A stretch of DNA of 64,000 nt from Paracoccaceae bacterium. GTDB taxonomy: Bacteria > Pseudomonadota > Alphaproteobacteria > Rhodobacterales > Rhodobacteraceae. Both the position numbers and the translations under genes were made by a program. The notes under the pieces are model-generated. The model was not told the DNA's origin, did no database searches, and saw only the letters and a program-made list of their open reading frames with translations. Of this stretch, positions 35,548 to 45,081 are shown piece after piece. Each line of letters starts with the position of its first letter. The first letter of the stretch is position 1. The DNA is taken from contig JAQWQJ010000030.1 of NCBI GenBank assembly GCA_029244725.1, positions 49,789 to 113,788 of the forward strand, in the 5' to 3' direction.

Positions 35548-36495
35548 ATGCAAGAAACCAAATTTATCTTTGTGCTCTTAGAAGGCTACTCTGCACTTTC
35601 GATGACATCGGCTGTCGAAACCCTACGGATCACAAACGACATGTTGGGATCTAACTGGATCAAATGGGTTTATGTCTCGGAAACTGGAGGGTCGGTCACA
35701 AGCTCCCAAGGTCAGGTTTTTCAAGTCGACAGCGCCCTAAGCGAGATCGATAGAAACAGTATTATCGTCGTCTGTGGAGGCGTCAGTATAGCAAAAAACA
35801 GTACGCCCGGTATATTGTCTTGGCTGAGGCGACAGGCGGTCTTCGGCGCGCAATTTTGCGGACTTTGTACTGCAGCCAGCACTCTGGCCGAAGCAGGATT
35901 GCTAAATGGCAAACGCGCGACAATTCACTGGCAAGAAGTGGAGTGGTTTCGAGAGCGATATCCAAATGTGATTTTGTCAGAGAGCACCTTTGAGCGCGAT
36001 GGCAAAGTATCAACGACCGCCGGCGGTGTGTCTTCAATCGATTTGTTCCTAGAGATATTGGCCGACATTGTTGGCGATGATGTCGTTGAGAAAGTCGCTG
36101 ATCGACTTATGTATCGGTCAATTCGCAATATCCAATCGACCGCAAAAATTAGCCGGTCGTACCGCGTCGGCTTCCACGAGCCCAGACTGATTCAGGCGAT
36201 TGCCATTATGGAACGCAATTTGGAGGAACCGATCAATCCATCGACAATCGCTTCAACACTTAATATCTCAACACGTCAGCTTGAACGGATTTTCAGAAAG
36301 TATCTAAATTCATCACCCGGTCACTATTCAATGGTTCTGCGGCTTGAACGATCAATGCAGCTTTTGGTTGCCACGGATATGAGCATCATCGAAGTCGCAA
36401 TCGCTTGCGGCTTCAACACGCAATCACATTTTTCGAAGTGCTTTAAGCGTGAGTACGGCAGATCACCCCTCGATATGCGCAGGTCAACAGTATGA
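35548..36495 (+). CDS. GlxA/CdhR-family AraC-type regulator of the catabolic island
   Basis: A 315-residue protein with an N-terminal DJ-1/PfpI domain (TKFIFVLLEGYSALSMTSAVETL, and the nucleophile-elbow region QFCGLCTAASTLAEAGLL) and a C-terminal AraC domain (NPSTIASTLNISTRQLERIFRK and SIIEVAIACGFNTQSHFSKCFK). Members sense quaternary amines and related amino acids. Placed at the left edge of a sox/mttB/hyu gene island, it probably controls part of it. It is convergent with the LysR gene, 7 bases away. Confidence 0.85.
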   Translation: MQETKFIFVLLEGYSALSMTSAVETLRITNDMLGSNWIKWVYVSETGGSVTSSQGQVFQVDSALSEIDRNSIIVVCGGVSIAKNSTPGILSWLRRQAVFGAQFCGLCTAASTLAEAGLLNGKRATIHWQEVEWFRERYPNVILSESTFERDGKVSTTAGGVSSIDLFLEILADIVGDDVVEKVADRLMYRSIRNIQSTAKISRSYRVGFHEPRLIQAIAIMERNLEEPINPSTIASTLNISTRQLERIFRKYLNSSPGHYSMVLRLERSMQLLVATDMSIIEVAIACGFNTQSHFSKCFKREYGRSPLDMRRSTV

Positions 36496-36502
36496 TTGCC
36501 AT

Positions 36503-37387
36503 TCACGTATTGTTTTGGGACCCATAATCAATGATCCAACGAAGGACCTTTGCATCAGCTCCGTGTTTAGAACACTGCGGCGCTCTGATATAGTATGACC
36601 AAGCTGATGGAGGACGGATTGAAAATGGTTCGACAAGCAGTTTTCGCTCAAGGTAGGTGTGCGAAAGACTAACTAACGACGCAGTTAAACCCATACCATT
36701 TGCAGCCATTTCCAATGCTATGTTGGTCGCATTGGTCCTAAATCCACGATCATGTTCTATAGTACCAATATCCAGCGCTTTAGATACAGCACTCCAGTAG
36801 TCTTGGCGCCCAAGAACGTAAATTTTTTGAAGATCTCGGATATCAGCAGGCTCACGAATTTTTTTCGCTAGATCCGGTGAGCACAATAGCGAGACGTGTT
36901 CTTCCCAAAGTCGTGTTGCATTTACCGGGATTTCGTCGTACCTGTTGATCGAGATCGTTAGGTCCGCAACAGAATCGATCTCGGCGTCCCATACAGTCCC
37001 ATGGATGACGACTTCGATATCTGGATGCTGCTTTGAAAAGCCAGATAGGCACCGAACGATCCAGTTTTCTGCAAGACTCATCGGGCATGCGATGACCACG
37101 GTCTGATTGCGCGCGCTTGACACAATTGTTTCTGTCGCCATGTCAATCTGACGAAGGGCCTGCCTGAGAGTAGGTAGATACGCCTCACCTGTCTCGGTCA
37201 ATTTGAGACTTCTCGGGTATCGCAAAAACAAAGGTCTTCCTACGTACTTTTCCAACGATCTCACATGCATACTGACCGCGGCTTGTGTATATCCGAGTTC
37301 CTTCGCCGCTTCGGTAAAGCTCAGGAAACGGGCGGCGCATTCGAACGATCGAATATAGGTCAAAGGCGGTGGTGGACGTTGTAGCAT
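36503..37387 (-). CDS. LysR-family transcriptional regulator
   Basis: A 294-residue LysR protein close to the GcvA/AmpR branch. The winged helix spans FLSFTEAAKELGYTQAAVSMHVRSLE near residues 22-48, and the effector domain ends SAWSYYIRAPQCSKHG. It is divergent from the cystathionine-gamma-synthase-like gene with about 178 bases between them, which should hold its binding site. Likely regulator of the PLP-enzyme gene and perhaps of the whole plus-strand sox operon. Confidence 0.85.
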   Translation of the reverse strand: MLQRPPPPLTYIRSFECAARFLSFTEAAKELGYTQAAVSMHVRSLEKYVGRPLFLRYPRSLKLTETGEAYLPTLRQALRQIDMATETIVSSARNQTVVIACPMSLAENWIVRCLSGFSKQHPDIEVVIHGTVWDAEIDSVADLTISINRYDEIPVNATRLWEEHVSLLCSPDLAKKIREPADIRDLQKIYVLGRQDYWSAVSKALDIGTIEHDRGFRTNATNIALEMAANGMGLTASLVSLSHTYLERKLLVEPFSIRPPSAWSYYIRAPQCSKHGADAKVLRWIIDYGSQNNT

Positions 37388-37565
37388 TTTCGGACGCTTT
37401 CTTCATTTCAGCACAATGACACGGTTTTAATTTTGCGTAGGCCGAAAATATCTTACATGACGTTGGTTCTCACAAATTATACCAATCCATATATATGCAT
37501 AGGGCTGGAATTGACCAAGCCTTATCTCAACGCTTGAAACCGTCAACCGAAAGTGAAAAGCAGCC

Positions 37566-38747
37566 GTGCGAAATGACCTTCATCTACAAACATTGACTGC
37601 AACGGCCTTGGGTTGGGTCGATCCTGCGACTGACGCCATGGCGATGCCGTTAAGCCCTTCAACTTCCTTCTTGCGTGACCCCAATAATCTTGGACGGTCG
37701 GGGCGATATTTTACAAGAGACGACAACCCAACGTTTTTGCAACCCGAAGCGCTCATCAACCAATTGGAAGGCGGTGCCGGATGTTTGCTTTTTTCTTCTG
37801 GGATGGCCGCGATCGTCTCCGTCTTTCAACGGCTCAAGCCAGGTGATCATGTTGTCATTCCAAAATTTGTCTATTCCGGCTTGCGTGAATGGCTACAGTC
37901 GCAGGGCGCACGATGGGGCCTGCAAGTCAGTACACTTTCAGAATACACTGCCGATACGGTGAAAGCTGCGATACGCCCCGGACAGACGAAAATCGTCTGG
38001 CTTGAAACACCAAGCAATCCAACATGGAGCATCGTCGACATTTCGGTCATCGCTGACGTCGCCCACTCCGCCGGTGCAATCGTCGCCATCGATAATACAG
38101 TCGCCACGCCTATTCTGACCCGCCCGATCGCGCACGGTGCTGATATCGTACTTCATTCTTGTTCTAAATACATGAACGGCCATGGTGACCTGATCGCAGG
38201 CGCCGCAGTCGTGGCGCCCGGGCAAGAACAGTTGCTGCAAGACATGCGCAACCAACGCAATGAAAACGGTGGTGTGTTGGGTGGCTTTGAGGCTTGGCTC
38301 TTGCTGCGCGGCATGAGAACACTCTACGCACGCGTCAAAACCTCTTCGGAAACGGCCATGAAAATCGCCGAGGTTTTGATTCAAAACCCTGCTGTGTCAG
38401 AGGTCTTGTATCCAGGCCTGCCGTCGCATCCGAACCACGATATTGCAGCACGGCAAATGACAGGCGGCTACGGCGGCATGTTATCGTTTCGCCTTATGGG
38501 CGGTGAACTTGCGGCCCGGCGGATGGCTGCGAATGTGCAAATATTCCGGCAGGCCATTTCATTTGGCAGCACAGAGTCGGTTATCGAACACCGGGCGGAT
38601 GTTGAGAAATCAGGCTCTCCGACACCACGTGACTTACTTCGCGTTTCTGTCGGGCTTGAGCATCCAGAAGACTTGATCAAAGACCTGACCAATGCGTTGG
38701 CAATAGCTGACAGCGCAGATTTTGAAGCTCAAATAGTCGCGGTTTAG
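37566..38747 (+). CDS. Cys/Met-metabolism PLP-dependent enzyme (cystathionine gamma-synthase family)
   Basis: A 393-residue fold-type I PLP enzyme with a GTG start. The PLP lysine is Lys201 in SCSKYMNGHGDLIAGA, cofactor aspartate AIDNTVATP is near 174, and FSSGMAAI is near 76. The N-terminal active-site tyrosine segment YFTRDDNPTFLQPE replaces the usual YSRxxNPT. The family performs gamma-elimination or gamma-replacement on cysteine, homocysteine or acylhomoserine. Its setting beside N-demethylation genes rather than methionine genes suggests a catabolic lyase step, perhaps on a demethylated amino acid. The exact reaction is unknown. Confidence 0.8.
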   Translation: MRNDLHLQTLTATALGWVDPATDAMAMPLSPSTSFLRDPNNLGRSGRYFTRDDNPTFLQPEALINQLEGGAGCLLFSSGMAAIVSVFQRLKPGDHVVIPKFVYSGLREWLQSQGARWGLQVSTLSEYTADTVKAAIRPGQTKIVWLETPSNPTWSIVDISVIADVAHSAGAIVAIDNTVATPILTRPIAHGADIVLHSCSKYMNGHGDLIAGAAVVAPGQEQLLQDMRNQRNENGGVLGGFEAWLLLRGMRTLYARVKTSSETAMKIAEVLIQNPAVSEVLYPGLPSHPNHDIAARQMTGGYGGMLSFRLMGGELAARRMAANVQIFRQAISFGSTESVIEHRADVEKSGSPTPRDLLRVSVGLEHPEDLIKDLTNALAIADSADFEAQIVAV

Positions 38748-38765
38748 CGGCATATAGTGCGCAGC

Positions 38766-38794
38766 TTCCCCAGTGGTTGATAGCCATTGGGGAA
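38766..38794 (+). terminator. Hairpin between the PLP-enzyme gene and the MmgE/PrpD gene
   Basis: TTCCCCAGTGG and CCATTGGGGAA form an 11-bp stem (one G-T) with a 7-base loop, 19 bases after the stop codon. No strong T-run follows, so partial read-through into the sox operon is possible. Confidence 0.5.
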
Positions 38795-38824
38795 AACGAT
38801 CTAAGAAGTGAGTGAGCCGAACAG

Positions 38825-40189
38825 ATGAACCTGCCTTCGACATCAAATCCAACGGGCGCAAAAGTCTGTCAGTTTGTTGGCAGCTTGAACGCAAAAGATG
38901 TGCCATCTTCTGTGTTGGCCACGACGCGCATGCTTTTTCTAGACACGCTGGGTGTTTGCATCGCAGCCACACCGATGGAAGCCGGCGTAATCGCGCGCGA
39001 AACAGCGTTTCGGCTTTATAATGCGGGGGACGCGTCAGGCCAATCAAACATGTTGTTTGACGGACGCAAGGCCAGCATTGCGGGTGCAGCGTTTGCAGCC
39101 GCGACGCAAACCGACAACTTGGATGGCCATGATGGGTATAGTCCAACCAAGGGACATATCGGTGTCGCAGCCTTGCCCGCCTTGATTGCTGCCGCCCAAC
39201 ACATACCGGACCTGTCAGGGCAGGATGCGCTTACGGCACTTCTGGTCGGTTATGAGGTTGCGGGACGCGCGGGTATCGCATTGCACGCCAGCGTCGACGA
39301 CTATCATACGTCCGGCGCATGGAACTGTTTGGGCGTCGCGGCCATTGTGGCTCGGCTGCGCAACCTCGATGCTAAAAAATTCCGCCACGCCTTGGGGATC
39401 GCCGAATACCATGGGCCGCGCAGTCAAATGATGCGTGAAATTGCAAATCCAACGATGCTGCATGACGGGTCGGGTATGGGGGCACTTATCGGGGTGTCCG
39501 CTGTCATGATGGCCGAGATGGGCTTTACCGGCGCCCCTGCCCTCACGGTTGAAGACCCTGACATCGCTGCCCATTGGACCGATCTTGGGACCTTTTGGCA
39601 AATGGAGCACCAGTATATCAAACCCTATCCTGTGTGCCGTTGGGCTCATGCTGCAATTGACGCCGTTTATGAAATTTCGCAGCTGCAAACGATAGACGCC
39701 GCCGAAACTGACAAGATTGAAATTCGCAGTTTCCACAATGCGGTCCAGCTGTTCCCCACAATGCCCGACACAACATCGCAGGCGCAATATTCCTTGCCTT
39801 TTGCTGTCGCGACGTTCCTGACACATGGGCGTATCGGGCTTGAGCATATCTCGGGCGCGGGTCTTGTGGATCCAGTTGTTGCGGACCTTGTTGCAAGGAC
39901 CACAATGACCGAGACCCAAGAGCACGAAACACGGTTTCCGATTGGGCGGTGGGCGGATGTGACACTACATCTTAAGAACGGTCGCAAATTTCACTCGGGT
40001 GATATCCATGCACGCGGCGGACCTGAACGGCCGCTTTTACAAGATGAAATTATTGAAAAGTTCATGGAGTTCTCAGTGCCCGTCTTGGGTGAGCAGCGCA
40101 CAACGCTCATCCGGGATCTTGTCATGGGTCTTGATCAACCAAACATGCGCTTTGCTGATCTCACCCAACATCTCTATGCGGAGCCATAG
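38825..40189 (+). CDS. MmgE/PrpD family protein
   Basis: A 454-residue member of the family that includes 2-methylcitrate dehydratase and cis-aconitate decarboxylase. Seen are the N-terminal helical domain with LDTLGVCIAATPMEAGV, the active-site stretch TDNLDGHDGYSPTKGHIGVAALPAL, and KPYPVCRWAHAAIDAV. The family dehydrates or decarboxylates di- and tricarboxylic acids. It is the first gene of a run that continues with soxB 6 bases after its stop. In this context a dehydratase acting on a carbon skeleton released by N-demethylation is plausible but unproven. Confidence 0.82.
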   Translation: MNLPSTSNPTGAKVCQFVGSLNAKDVPSSVLATTRMLFLDTLGVCIAATPMEAGVIARETAFRLYNAGDASGQSNMLFDGRKASIAGAAFAAATQTDNLDGHDGYSPTKGHIGVAALPALIAAAQHIPDLSGQDALTALLVGYEVAGRAGIALHASVDDYHTSGAWNCLGVAAIVARLRNLDAKKFRHALGIAEYHGPRSQMMREIANPTMLHDGSGMGALIGVSAVMMAEMGFTGAPALTVEDPDIAAHWTDLGTFWQMEHQYIKPYPVCRWAHAAIDAVYEISQLQTIDAAETDKIEIRSFHNAVQLFPTMPDTTSQAQYSLPFAVATFLTHGRIGLEHISGAGLVDPVVADLVARTTMTETQEHETRFPIGRWADVTLHLKNGRKFHSGDIHARGGPERPLLQDEIIEKFMEFSVPVLGEQRTTLIRDLVMGLDQPNMRFADLTQHLYAEP

Positions 40190-40195
40190 CCCAAG

Positions 40196-41437
40196 ATGCC
40201 CCTCAAACTTTTGAAATACGGGCTGGCCCGAGATTACCCAGTGACCGGGGACATTCCCGCAACGCCTGACCTGCGCAAGTCGTATGACGTGGTCATTATT
40301 GGCGGTGGCGGGCATGGGTTGGCCTGCGCATTTTACCTGTCCAAATATCACGGAATTACCAACGTCGCGATTTTGGAAAAAGGGTATCTTGCGGGCGGAA
40401 ACACGGCGCGCAACACCACCACAATCAGGTCAAATTACATTACGCCAGAAGGCATCGCGTTCTATAAGGAAGGCGTGGAGCTTTACGGCGAAATGAGCCA
40501 AGAGCTTGATTTCAATGTGATGTTCTCTCAACGCGGGCAGCTTACGCTCGCACATTCTGAGACCACAATGCGCAGCTTTCATTTGCGGGCCGAAATGGGC
40601 AAGCACATGGGTACGCGTCTCGAAGTTGTGGATCAAAAGCAGGTCCAAGAGCTTTGCCCGCATTTGAATATGGACTACGGCGGCGCACTGGAAATTCTAG
40701 GCGGTCTTTGGCACGAGGATGGCGGCACAGCACGCCACGATGCCGTGGCATGGGGCTACGCTGCGCAGGCGTCACGACGTGGCGTCGAAATTCACCAACG
40801 CACCGAAGTTGAATCCATCAACGTGAACGGCGGGCGTGTCCAATCTGTGACGACCAACCGTGGCGAGATTGCCTGCGGACAGGTGATGATTGCTTGCGGT
40901 GGTGCCAACTATGAGGTCGCCATGAAAGCAGGCGTGCGGCTGCCCATACGCTGCTATCCGTTGCAGGCAATGGTGACGCAACCGATTAAACCGTGGCTGC
41001 ACACGCTGGTGTCATCCGTCAGCTTGCACACCTATCTGGTCCAATCCTCGCGCGGCGAATTGGTCATTGGCGGTGGGTCCGATCCCTACCAAAGCTATTC
41101 GACCCGCTCGACGTTGGACATGAAAGAACATTTGGCGCAGGGCGCGGTCCACATGTTCCCGTTCTTGCAGAACATGCGGCTATTGCGGCAGTGGGCGGGG
41201 ACAACCGACATGACCCCGGACTACAGCCCGATCATGGGTGCAAGCCCGCTGGACAACCTGTGGCTTGATTGCGGTTGGGGGACATGGGGCTTCAAGGCGA
41301 CGCCTGTTGCTGGAAAATACATGGCCCAGACAATTGCAAACGGCAAAGTGCCTGACATCTTGCGCCCGTTTGGGATGGACCGCTTTACCAGTTTTGAACT
41401 GCTCAACGAAATGGGCGCGACGGCGGCAAGCCATTGA
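40196..41437 (+). CDS. soxB: Sarcosine oxidase beta subunit
   Basis: A 413-residue flavoprotein with the FAD dinucleotide fold DVVIIGGGGHGLACAFYLSK at about 31-50. The histidine that carries covalent FMN in the heterotetrameric enzyme is seen in GGTARHDAVAWGYA. The C-terminal WAGTTDMTPDYSPIMG and CGWGTWGFKATPVAG close the FAD site. The tetramer oxidatively demethylates sarcosine to glycine, H2O2 and methylene-tetrahydrofolate. All four subunits follow in the classical B-D-A-G order. Divergence of the delta subunit suggests that the substrate may be another N-methyl amino acid. Confidence 0.9.
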   Translation: MPLKLLKYGLARDYPVTGDIPATPDLRKSYDVVIIGGGGHGLACAFYLSKYHGITNVAILEKGYLAGGNTARNTTTIRSNYITPEGIAFYKEGVELYGEMSQELDFNVMFSQRGQLTLAHSETTMRSFHLRAEMGKHMGTRLEVVDQKQVQELCPHLNMDYGGALEILGGLWHEDGGTARHDAVAWGYAAQASRRGVEIHQRTEVESINVNGGRVQSVTTNRGEIACGQVMIACGGANYEVAMKAGVRLPIRCYPLQAMVTQPIKPWLHTLVSSVSLHTYLVQSSRGELVIGGGSDPYQSYSTRSTLDMKEHLAQGAVHMFPFLQNMRLLRQWAGTTDMTPDYSPIMGASPLDNLWLDCGWGTWGFKATPVAGKYMAQTIANGKVPDILRPFGMDRFTSFELLNEMGATAASH

Positions 41438-41447
41438 GGGCCGCGAA

Positions 41448-41711
41448 ATGAAAATCTTGACATGCCCGATGAATGGGCCGCGAAATATCACAGAATTCCA
41501 GTATCTTGGTCCGTTTCGTGCCATGCCTGACCCCGACGACGCGTCGGATACAGACTGGGCTCAGTACCTGTTTCGGGCTGAAAATAGTCGCGGACCGGTG
41601 GTGGAATGGTGGCGGCATACGCCCTCAAATTACGTTTTCTTGGCCGAACGGCACTTGGGAACAGGTGACGTTATCCGGACATTTGATCCTTCCGAAGGAC
41701 GCCCGTCATGA
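41448..41711 (+). CDS. soxD: Sarcosine oxidase delta subunit, lacking zinc ligands
   Basis: An 87-residue protein by position, size and the family core TDWAQYLFRAENSRGPVVEWWRH. The ATG at 41448 is 10 bases after soxB, and the stop overlaps soxA by ATGA. In characterised enzymes this subunit binds zinc through Cys-x2-Cys near the N terminus and a His-x3-Cys pair. Here the first motif reads CPMNGPRN and the second RHTPSNYV, so the second and fourth cysteines are missing. A structural role without zinc is likely. Confidence 0.85.
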   Translation: MKILTCPMNGPRNITEFQYLGPFRAMPDPDDASDTDWAQYLFRAENSRGPVVEWWRHTPSNYVFLAERHLGTGDVIRTFDPSEGRPS

Positions 41712-44518
41712 CACGATTAAACGCGCCGTTTGGGACACGGATTAATCAAGACAACACTCTGCGATTTACCTTTGAAGGGCGCACATTCGAAGGCTTCGAA
41801 GGGGACACAATTGCCAGCGCGCTTGCCGCCAACAATCAGTGGATGCTGTCGCGATCTTTCAAATATCATCGCCCGCGCGGTGTGATGAGCATGGCAGGAG
41901 CCGAGGCCAACACATTGGTGCAAGTCGCCGGTGAACCCAATGTCCCAGCTGACCTGACGCCCCTGAAGGATGGCATGGTCATCACCGCGCAGAACGTGAA
42001 TGGCAATCTGGCGCGTGATCGGGATGCGATCATGGACAAGTTCGGGCGGTTTATGCCCGTCGGTTTCTACTATCGCACGTTCATGGGCCCGACAAAATCA
42101 GCATGGCTCAAGATCTGGGAGCCCCTGATCCGCAAGAAGGCGGGGTTGGGCATTATCGACACTGCAACCCCGCGACAACACTTTGACCAACAAACACTTC
42201 ACTGCGATATCGCGGTCATCGGCGGCGGACCTGCCGGTATCATTGCTGCGGTAGAAGCCGCACGTTCTGGTGCCGATGTTGTACTGATCGATGATCAACC
42301 CGAGCTGGGCGGCAGCCTAAGCTATGCGCCCCAAACGGACGTTGATCACCAAGCGCTTGGTGATATGGCCCAAAATGAAGCGGGGCTCCGGATTCTGACC
42401 AGCACAATCTGTAACGGATTGTTTGAGGACAACTGGCTGTCCCTGATCCAAGGCCACCAACTCATACGCGCACGCGCAGCACAGGTCATTCTGGCAACCG
42501 GATCAATCGAGCAACCCGCTGTCTTTCGTGGAAATGATCTCCCGGGCATTTTGCTTGGCAGTGCCGCACAACGACTTATGCATCACTACGGGGTGCGGCC
42601 CGGCGGCAAAGCCGTCGTGTTGGCCGCCAATCCACAGGGCTATTCAGTCGCGCATGATCTTGTCGCCGCAGGTGTTGATGTCGTGGCAATTGCAGACCCC
42701 CGCAAAGACGGACATGGGGTTCCGCCAACTGGCGTCCCAATCCTCCAAGGGATGATCCAAGAGGCGGGTGGGTGCGCGCATATAAGCAAAGTCAAAATCC
42801 GCGACGAATGGATCACCTGTGATTTGCTTGTTGTGTCTGTCGGTCAAACGCCGGCATGGCAATTGCCCTGTCAAGCTGGTGCGTCGTTGGGGTATGACGA
42901 GGCGTCACATCAGTTTTCGATCAACCTGAAAAATCCGACCATTCATTTGGCAGGCTCCGTTGCTGGGCACATCGGTCATGAAACAGTGTGCGCCTCTGCC
43001 GGTGCTGCGGCATGCCACGCCACCGGCGCAGAGCCGGAAGAATTACCCGCAGACCCCGAACGCGCATCGGCCAACTATCATCAACCGCTGATCCCACACC
43101 CCAAAGGCCGCGATTTCGTAGATTTCGACGAAGATTTGCAGATCAAAGATTTGCTCAATGCCGTCAAAGAGGGCTACCGCGAGCTGGAACTTGTAAAACG
43201 GTTCTCGACGGTTGGAATGGGGCCAAGTCAGGGACGCCATTCCGCCCTTGCGACCGCACGGATCGTCGCAGGTGCCACAGACCGGACTGTCGCGCAGATC
43301 GGGGTAACAACCGCCCGCCCGCCGACGGGGCCGGAAACCTTAGGTGTTCTTGCCGGGCACGAGCACGTCAATGAACGGCGCAGCGCATTGCACCAACAGC
43401 ATGTAGCGCTTGGCGCGGAGATGAAGCCCGTTGGCCCGTGGTGGCGACCCTATCTTTATGGCACTGGCGACCGCACGTCCTTGATACATGATGAAGTGGC
43501 CGCAGTCCGCGAGAATGTTGGCATCCTCGATGTCTCAACCTTGGGCAAACTCGAAGTCCGTGGCCCCGATGCGGGTGCATTTTTGGACCGCATTTACACC
43601 ATGGCCCACGGCAACCAACCCGTCGGACGGGTGCGGTATTGCCTGATGCTCAGCGAAATGGCGGCCATTCTTGATGATGGTGTTGCCTACCGCCTTGCCG
43701 AAGACCGGTTTTATGTGACGGCGACAACCGGTGCTGTTGGTCGGGTTTATGCCGACATGACGTTCTGGAACGCGCAGTGGCAAATGGACGTTGATGTAGT
43801 CAACATCACAGCGGCGTTCTGCGGATTTAACATCACCGGACCGCGCGCCCGCGATGTTGTATCCGCCCTGAGCAGCGATATCAACTTTAGCGCTGATGGT
43901 TTTCCGTACCTGCACGGGCGCGAAGGCAATGTTGGGTCCATTCCCGTCTATGCCATGCGCATCGGATTTACCGGAGAATTGAGCTTTGAGTTGCACTGCC
44001 CAGCAAGCCAAGCAAATGCCCTGTGGGATGCGGTGATGGCGGCCGGCAAGGATTTTGGGCTTCGACCCTACGGTCTGGAAGCCAGCCGGATATTGAGGCT
44101 GGAGAAAGGCCACATTCTAATTGGTCAGGATACGGACGCATTGACCTCACCGGACGAATTGGGATTTGGCTGGGCGGTCTCAAAAAAGAAGCCGTTTTTC
44201 GTCGGTAAGCGCGCCTTGGAAATGCGCCGCCGCTTAGGACAGAAACGCACGTTGGTTGGACTGACGTTTCCGGCGGACGCCGCGGATATCCCCGGGGAAA
44301 GTTGCCTCGTTTTGAAGAACGACATACCTGTTGGTCATGTGACGTCGGTTGCTTATTCGCCAACAACGAAACAGACCGTTGCTTTGGCTTACGTCGCTGC
44401 CGATGATTCAGCGCCGGGCAGTGTCGCGTCCATCCGCTGCCGGAATGGCAGGGTCATCGACACACCAGTGACGGCCCACTGTTTCTTTGACCCCGACAAT
44501 GAAAGGCAAGGCATATGA
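41708..44518 (+). CDS. soxA: Sarcosine oxidase alpha subunit
   Basis: A 936-residue subunit. It begins with a ferredoxin-like domain without iron-sulphur cysteines (residues about 10-95), followed by an NAD-binding Rossmann unit (CDIAVIGGGPAGIIAAVEAA at about 165-185). The C-terminal half is GcvT-like and binds folate (GILDVSTLGKLEVRG, FTGELSFELHCP, ILRLEKGHILIGQDTD). The folate site captures formaldehyde from the substrate methyl group as methylene-THF. It is somewhat shorter than the usual 965-1000 residues. Both ends overlap neighbours by ATGA. Confidence 0.93.
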   Translation: MTRLNAPFGTRINQDNTLRFTFEGRTFEGFEGDTIASALAANNQWMLSRSFKYHRPRGVMSMAGAEANTLVQVAGEPNVPADLTPLKDGMVITAQNVNGNLARDRDAIMDKFGRFMPVGFYYRTFMGPTKSAWLKIWEPLIRKKAGLGIIDTATPRQHFDQQTLHCDIAVIGGGPAGIIAAVEAARSGADVVLIDDQPELGGSLSYAPQTDVDHQALGDMAQNEAGLRILTSTICNGLFEDNWLSLIQGHQLIRARAAQVILATGSIEQPAVFRGNDLPGILLGSAAQRLMHHYGVRPGGKAVVLAANPQGYSVAHDLVAAGVDVVAIADPRKDGHGVPPTGVPILQGMIQEAGGCAHISKVKIRDEWITCDLLVVSVGQTPAWQLPCQAGASLGYDEASHQFSINLKNPTIHLAGSVAGHIGHETVCASAGAAACHATGAEPEELPADPERASANYHQPLIPHPKGRDFVDFDEDLQIKDLLNAVKEGYRELELVKRFSTVGMGPSQGRHSALATARIVAGATDRTVAQIGVTTARPPTGPETLGVLAGHEHVNERRSALHQQHVALGAEMKPVGPWWRPYLYGTGDRTSLIHDEVAAVRENVGILDVSTLGKLEVRGPDAGAFLDRIYTMAHGNQPVGRVRYCLMLSEMAAILDDGVAYRLAEDRFYVTATTGAVGRVYADMTFWNAQWQMDVDVVNITAAFCGFNITGPRARDVVSALSSDINFSADGFPYLHGREGNVGSIPVYAMRIGFTGELSFELHCPASQANALWDAVMAAGKDFGLRPYGLEASRILRLEKGHILIGQDTDALTSPDELGFGWAVSKKKPFFVGKRALEMRRRLGQKRTLVGLTFPADAADIPGESCLVLKNDIPVGHVTSVAYSPTTKQTVALAYVAADDSAPGSVASIRCRNGRVIDTPVTAHCFFDPDNERQGI

Positions 44519-45081
44519 CCCGCGTATTCCCCTTGTCCGCCAATGGCGCTGCTGGCGATGTGATGCATCTGTGTGTTGATCATAACGGGACCGATATCCA
44601 AGATTTGACTGCAGTGGCACGGTTTGGCCTCAAGGGTCCGCGCGCCACTGAATGGTTTGAAGCACGAGGGATAGACCTGCCGCCGGTCAATAGGCAGATA
44701 CACTTGGCAGATATGACGGTCCTGCGACTTGGAAAGCAGGACATTATGCTTTTGGCAGATCCCTTGGCCCCAGAGCCTATGTCCAAGGTCGCGGAAAGTT
44801 GGCGGAAAAATCCCACCGGATATTCAAGCTGGCGCGAGGAGGCATGGGCATGGCTGCGGGTAACAGGGCCCACTGCCGGCGCAACGCTCTCTCAGATAAC
44901 CACATTTGATTTCCGCGAATCCGCGTTTGACATCAATGCTATTGCGCAAACCAGAGTAGCGCATCAGGACATGGTTCTATGCCGCACCGAGACTGGCTTT
45001 GATCTGCTGTTCGACATCGCTGCAACAGCGCAAGTCGTGCGCGATCTGGATGCAGCACGAAAACTGGAGGACAGGCATTGA
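44515..45081 (+). CDS. soxG: Sarcosine oxidase gamma subunit
   Basis: A 188-residue GcvT-related subunit with GLKGPRATEWFEARG, WAWLRVTGPTAGATLSQ and ETGFDLLFDIAATAQVV. It overlaps soxA by ATGA and the following dehydrogenase gene by 4 bases. It stabilises the alpha-beta core in known enzymes and has no redox cofactor of its own. Confidence 0.88.
   Translation: MTRVFPLSANGAAGDVMHLCVDHNGTDIQDLTAVARFGLKGPRATEWFEARGIDLPPVNRQIHLADMTVLRLGKQDIMLLADPLAPEPMSKVAESWRKNPTGYSSWREEAWAWLRVTGPTAGATLSQITTFDFRESAFDINAIAQTRVAHQDMVLCRTETGFDLLFDIAATAQVVRDLDAARKLEDRH

Noticed and set aside
35396..35581. 61-residue frame upstream of the GlxA-type regulator
   Set aside because: It overlaps the start of the regulator in another frame, has no ribosome site or recognisable domain, and lies in promoter-like AT-rich DNA.
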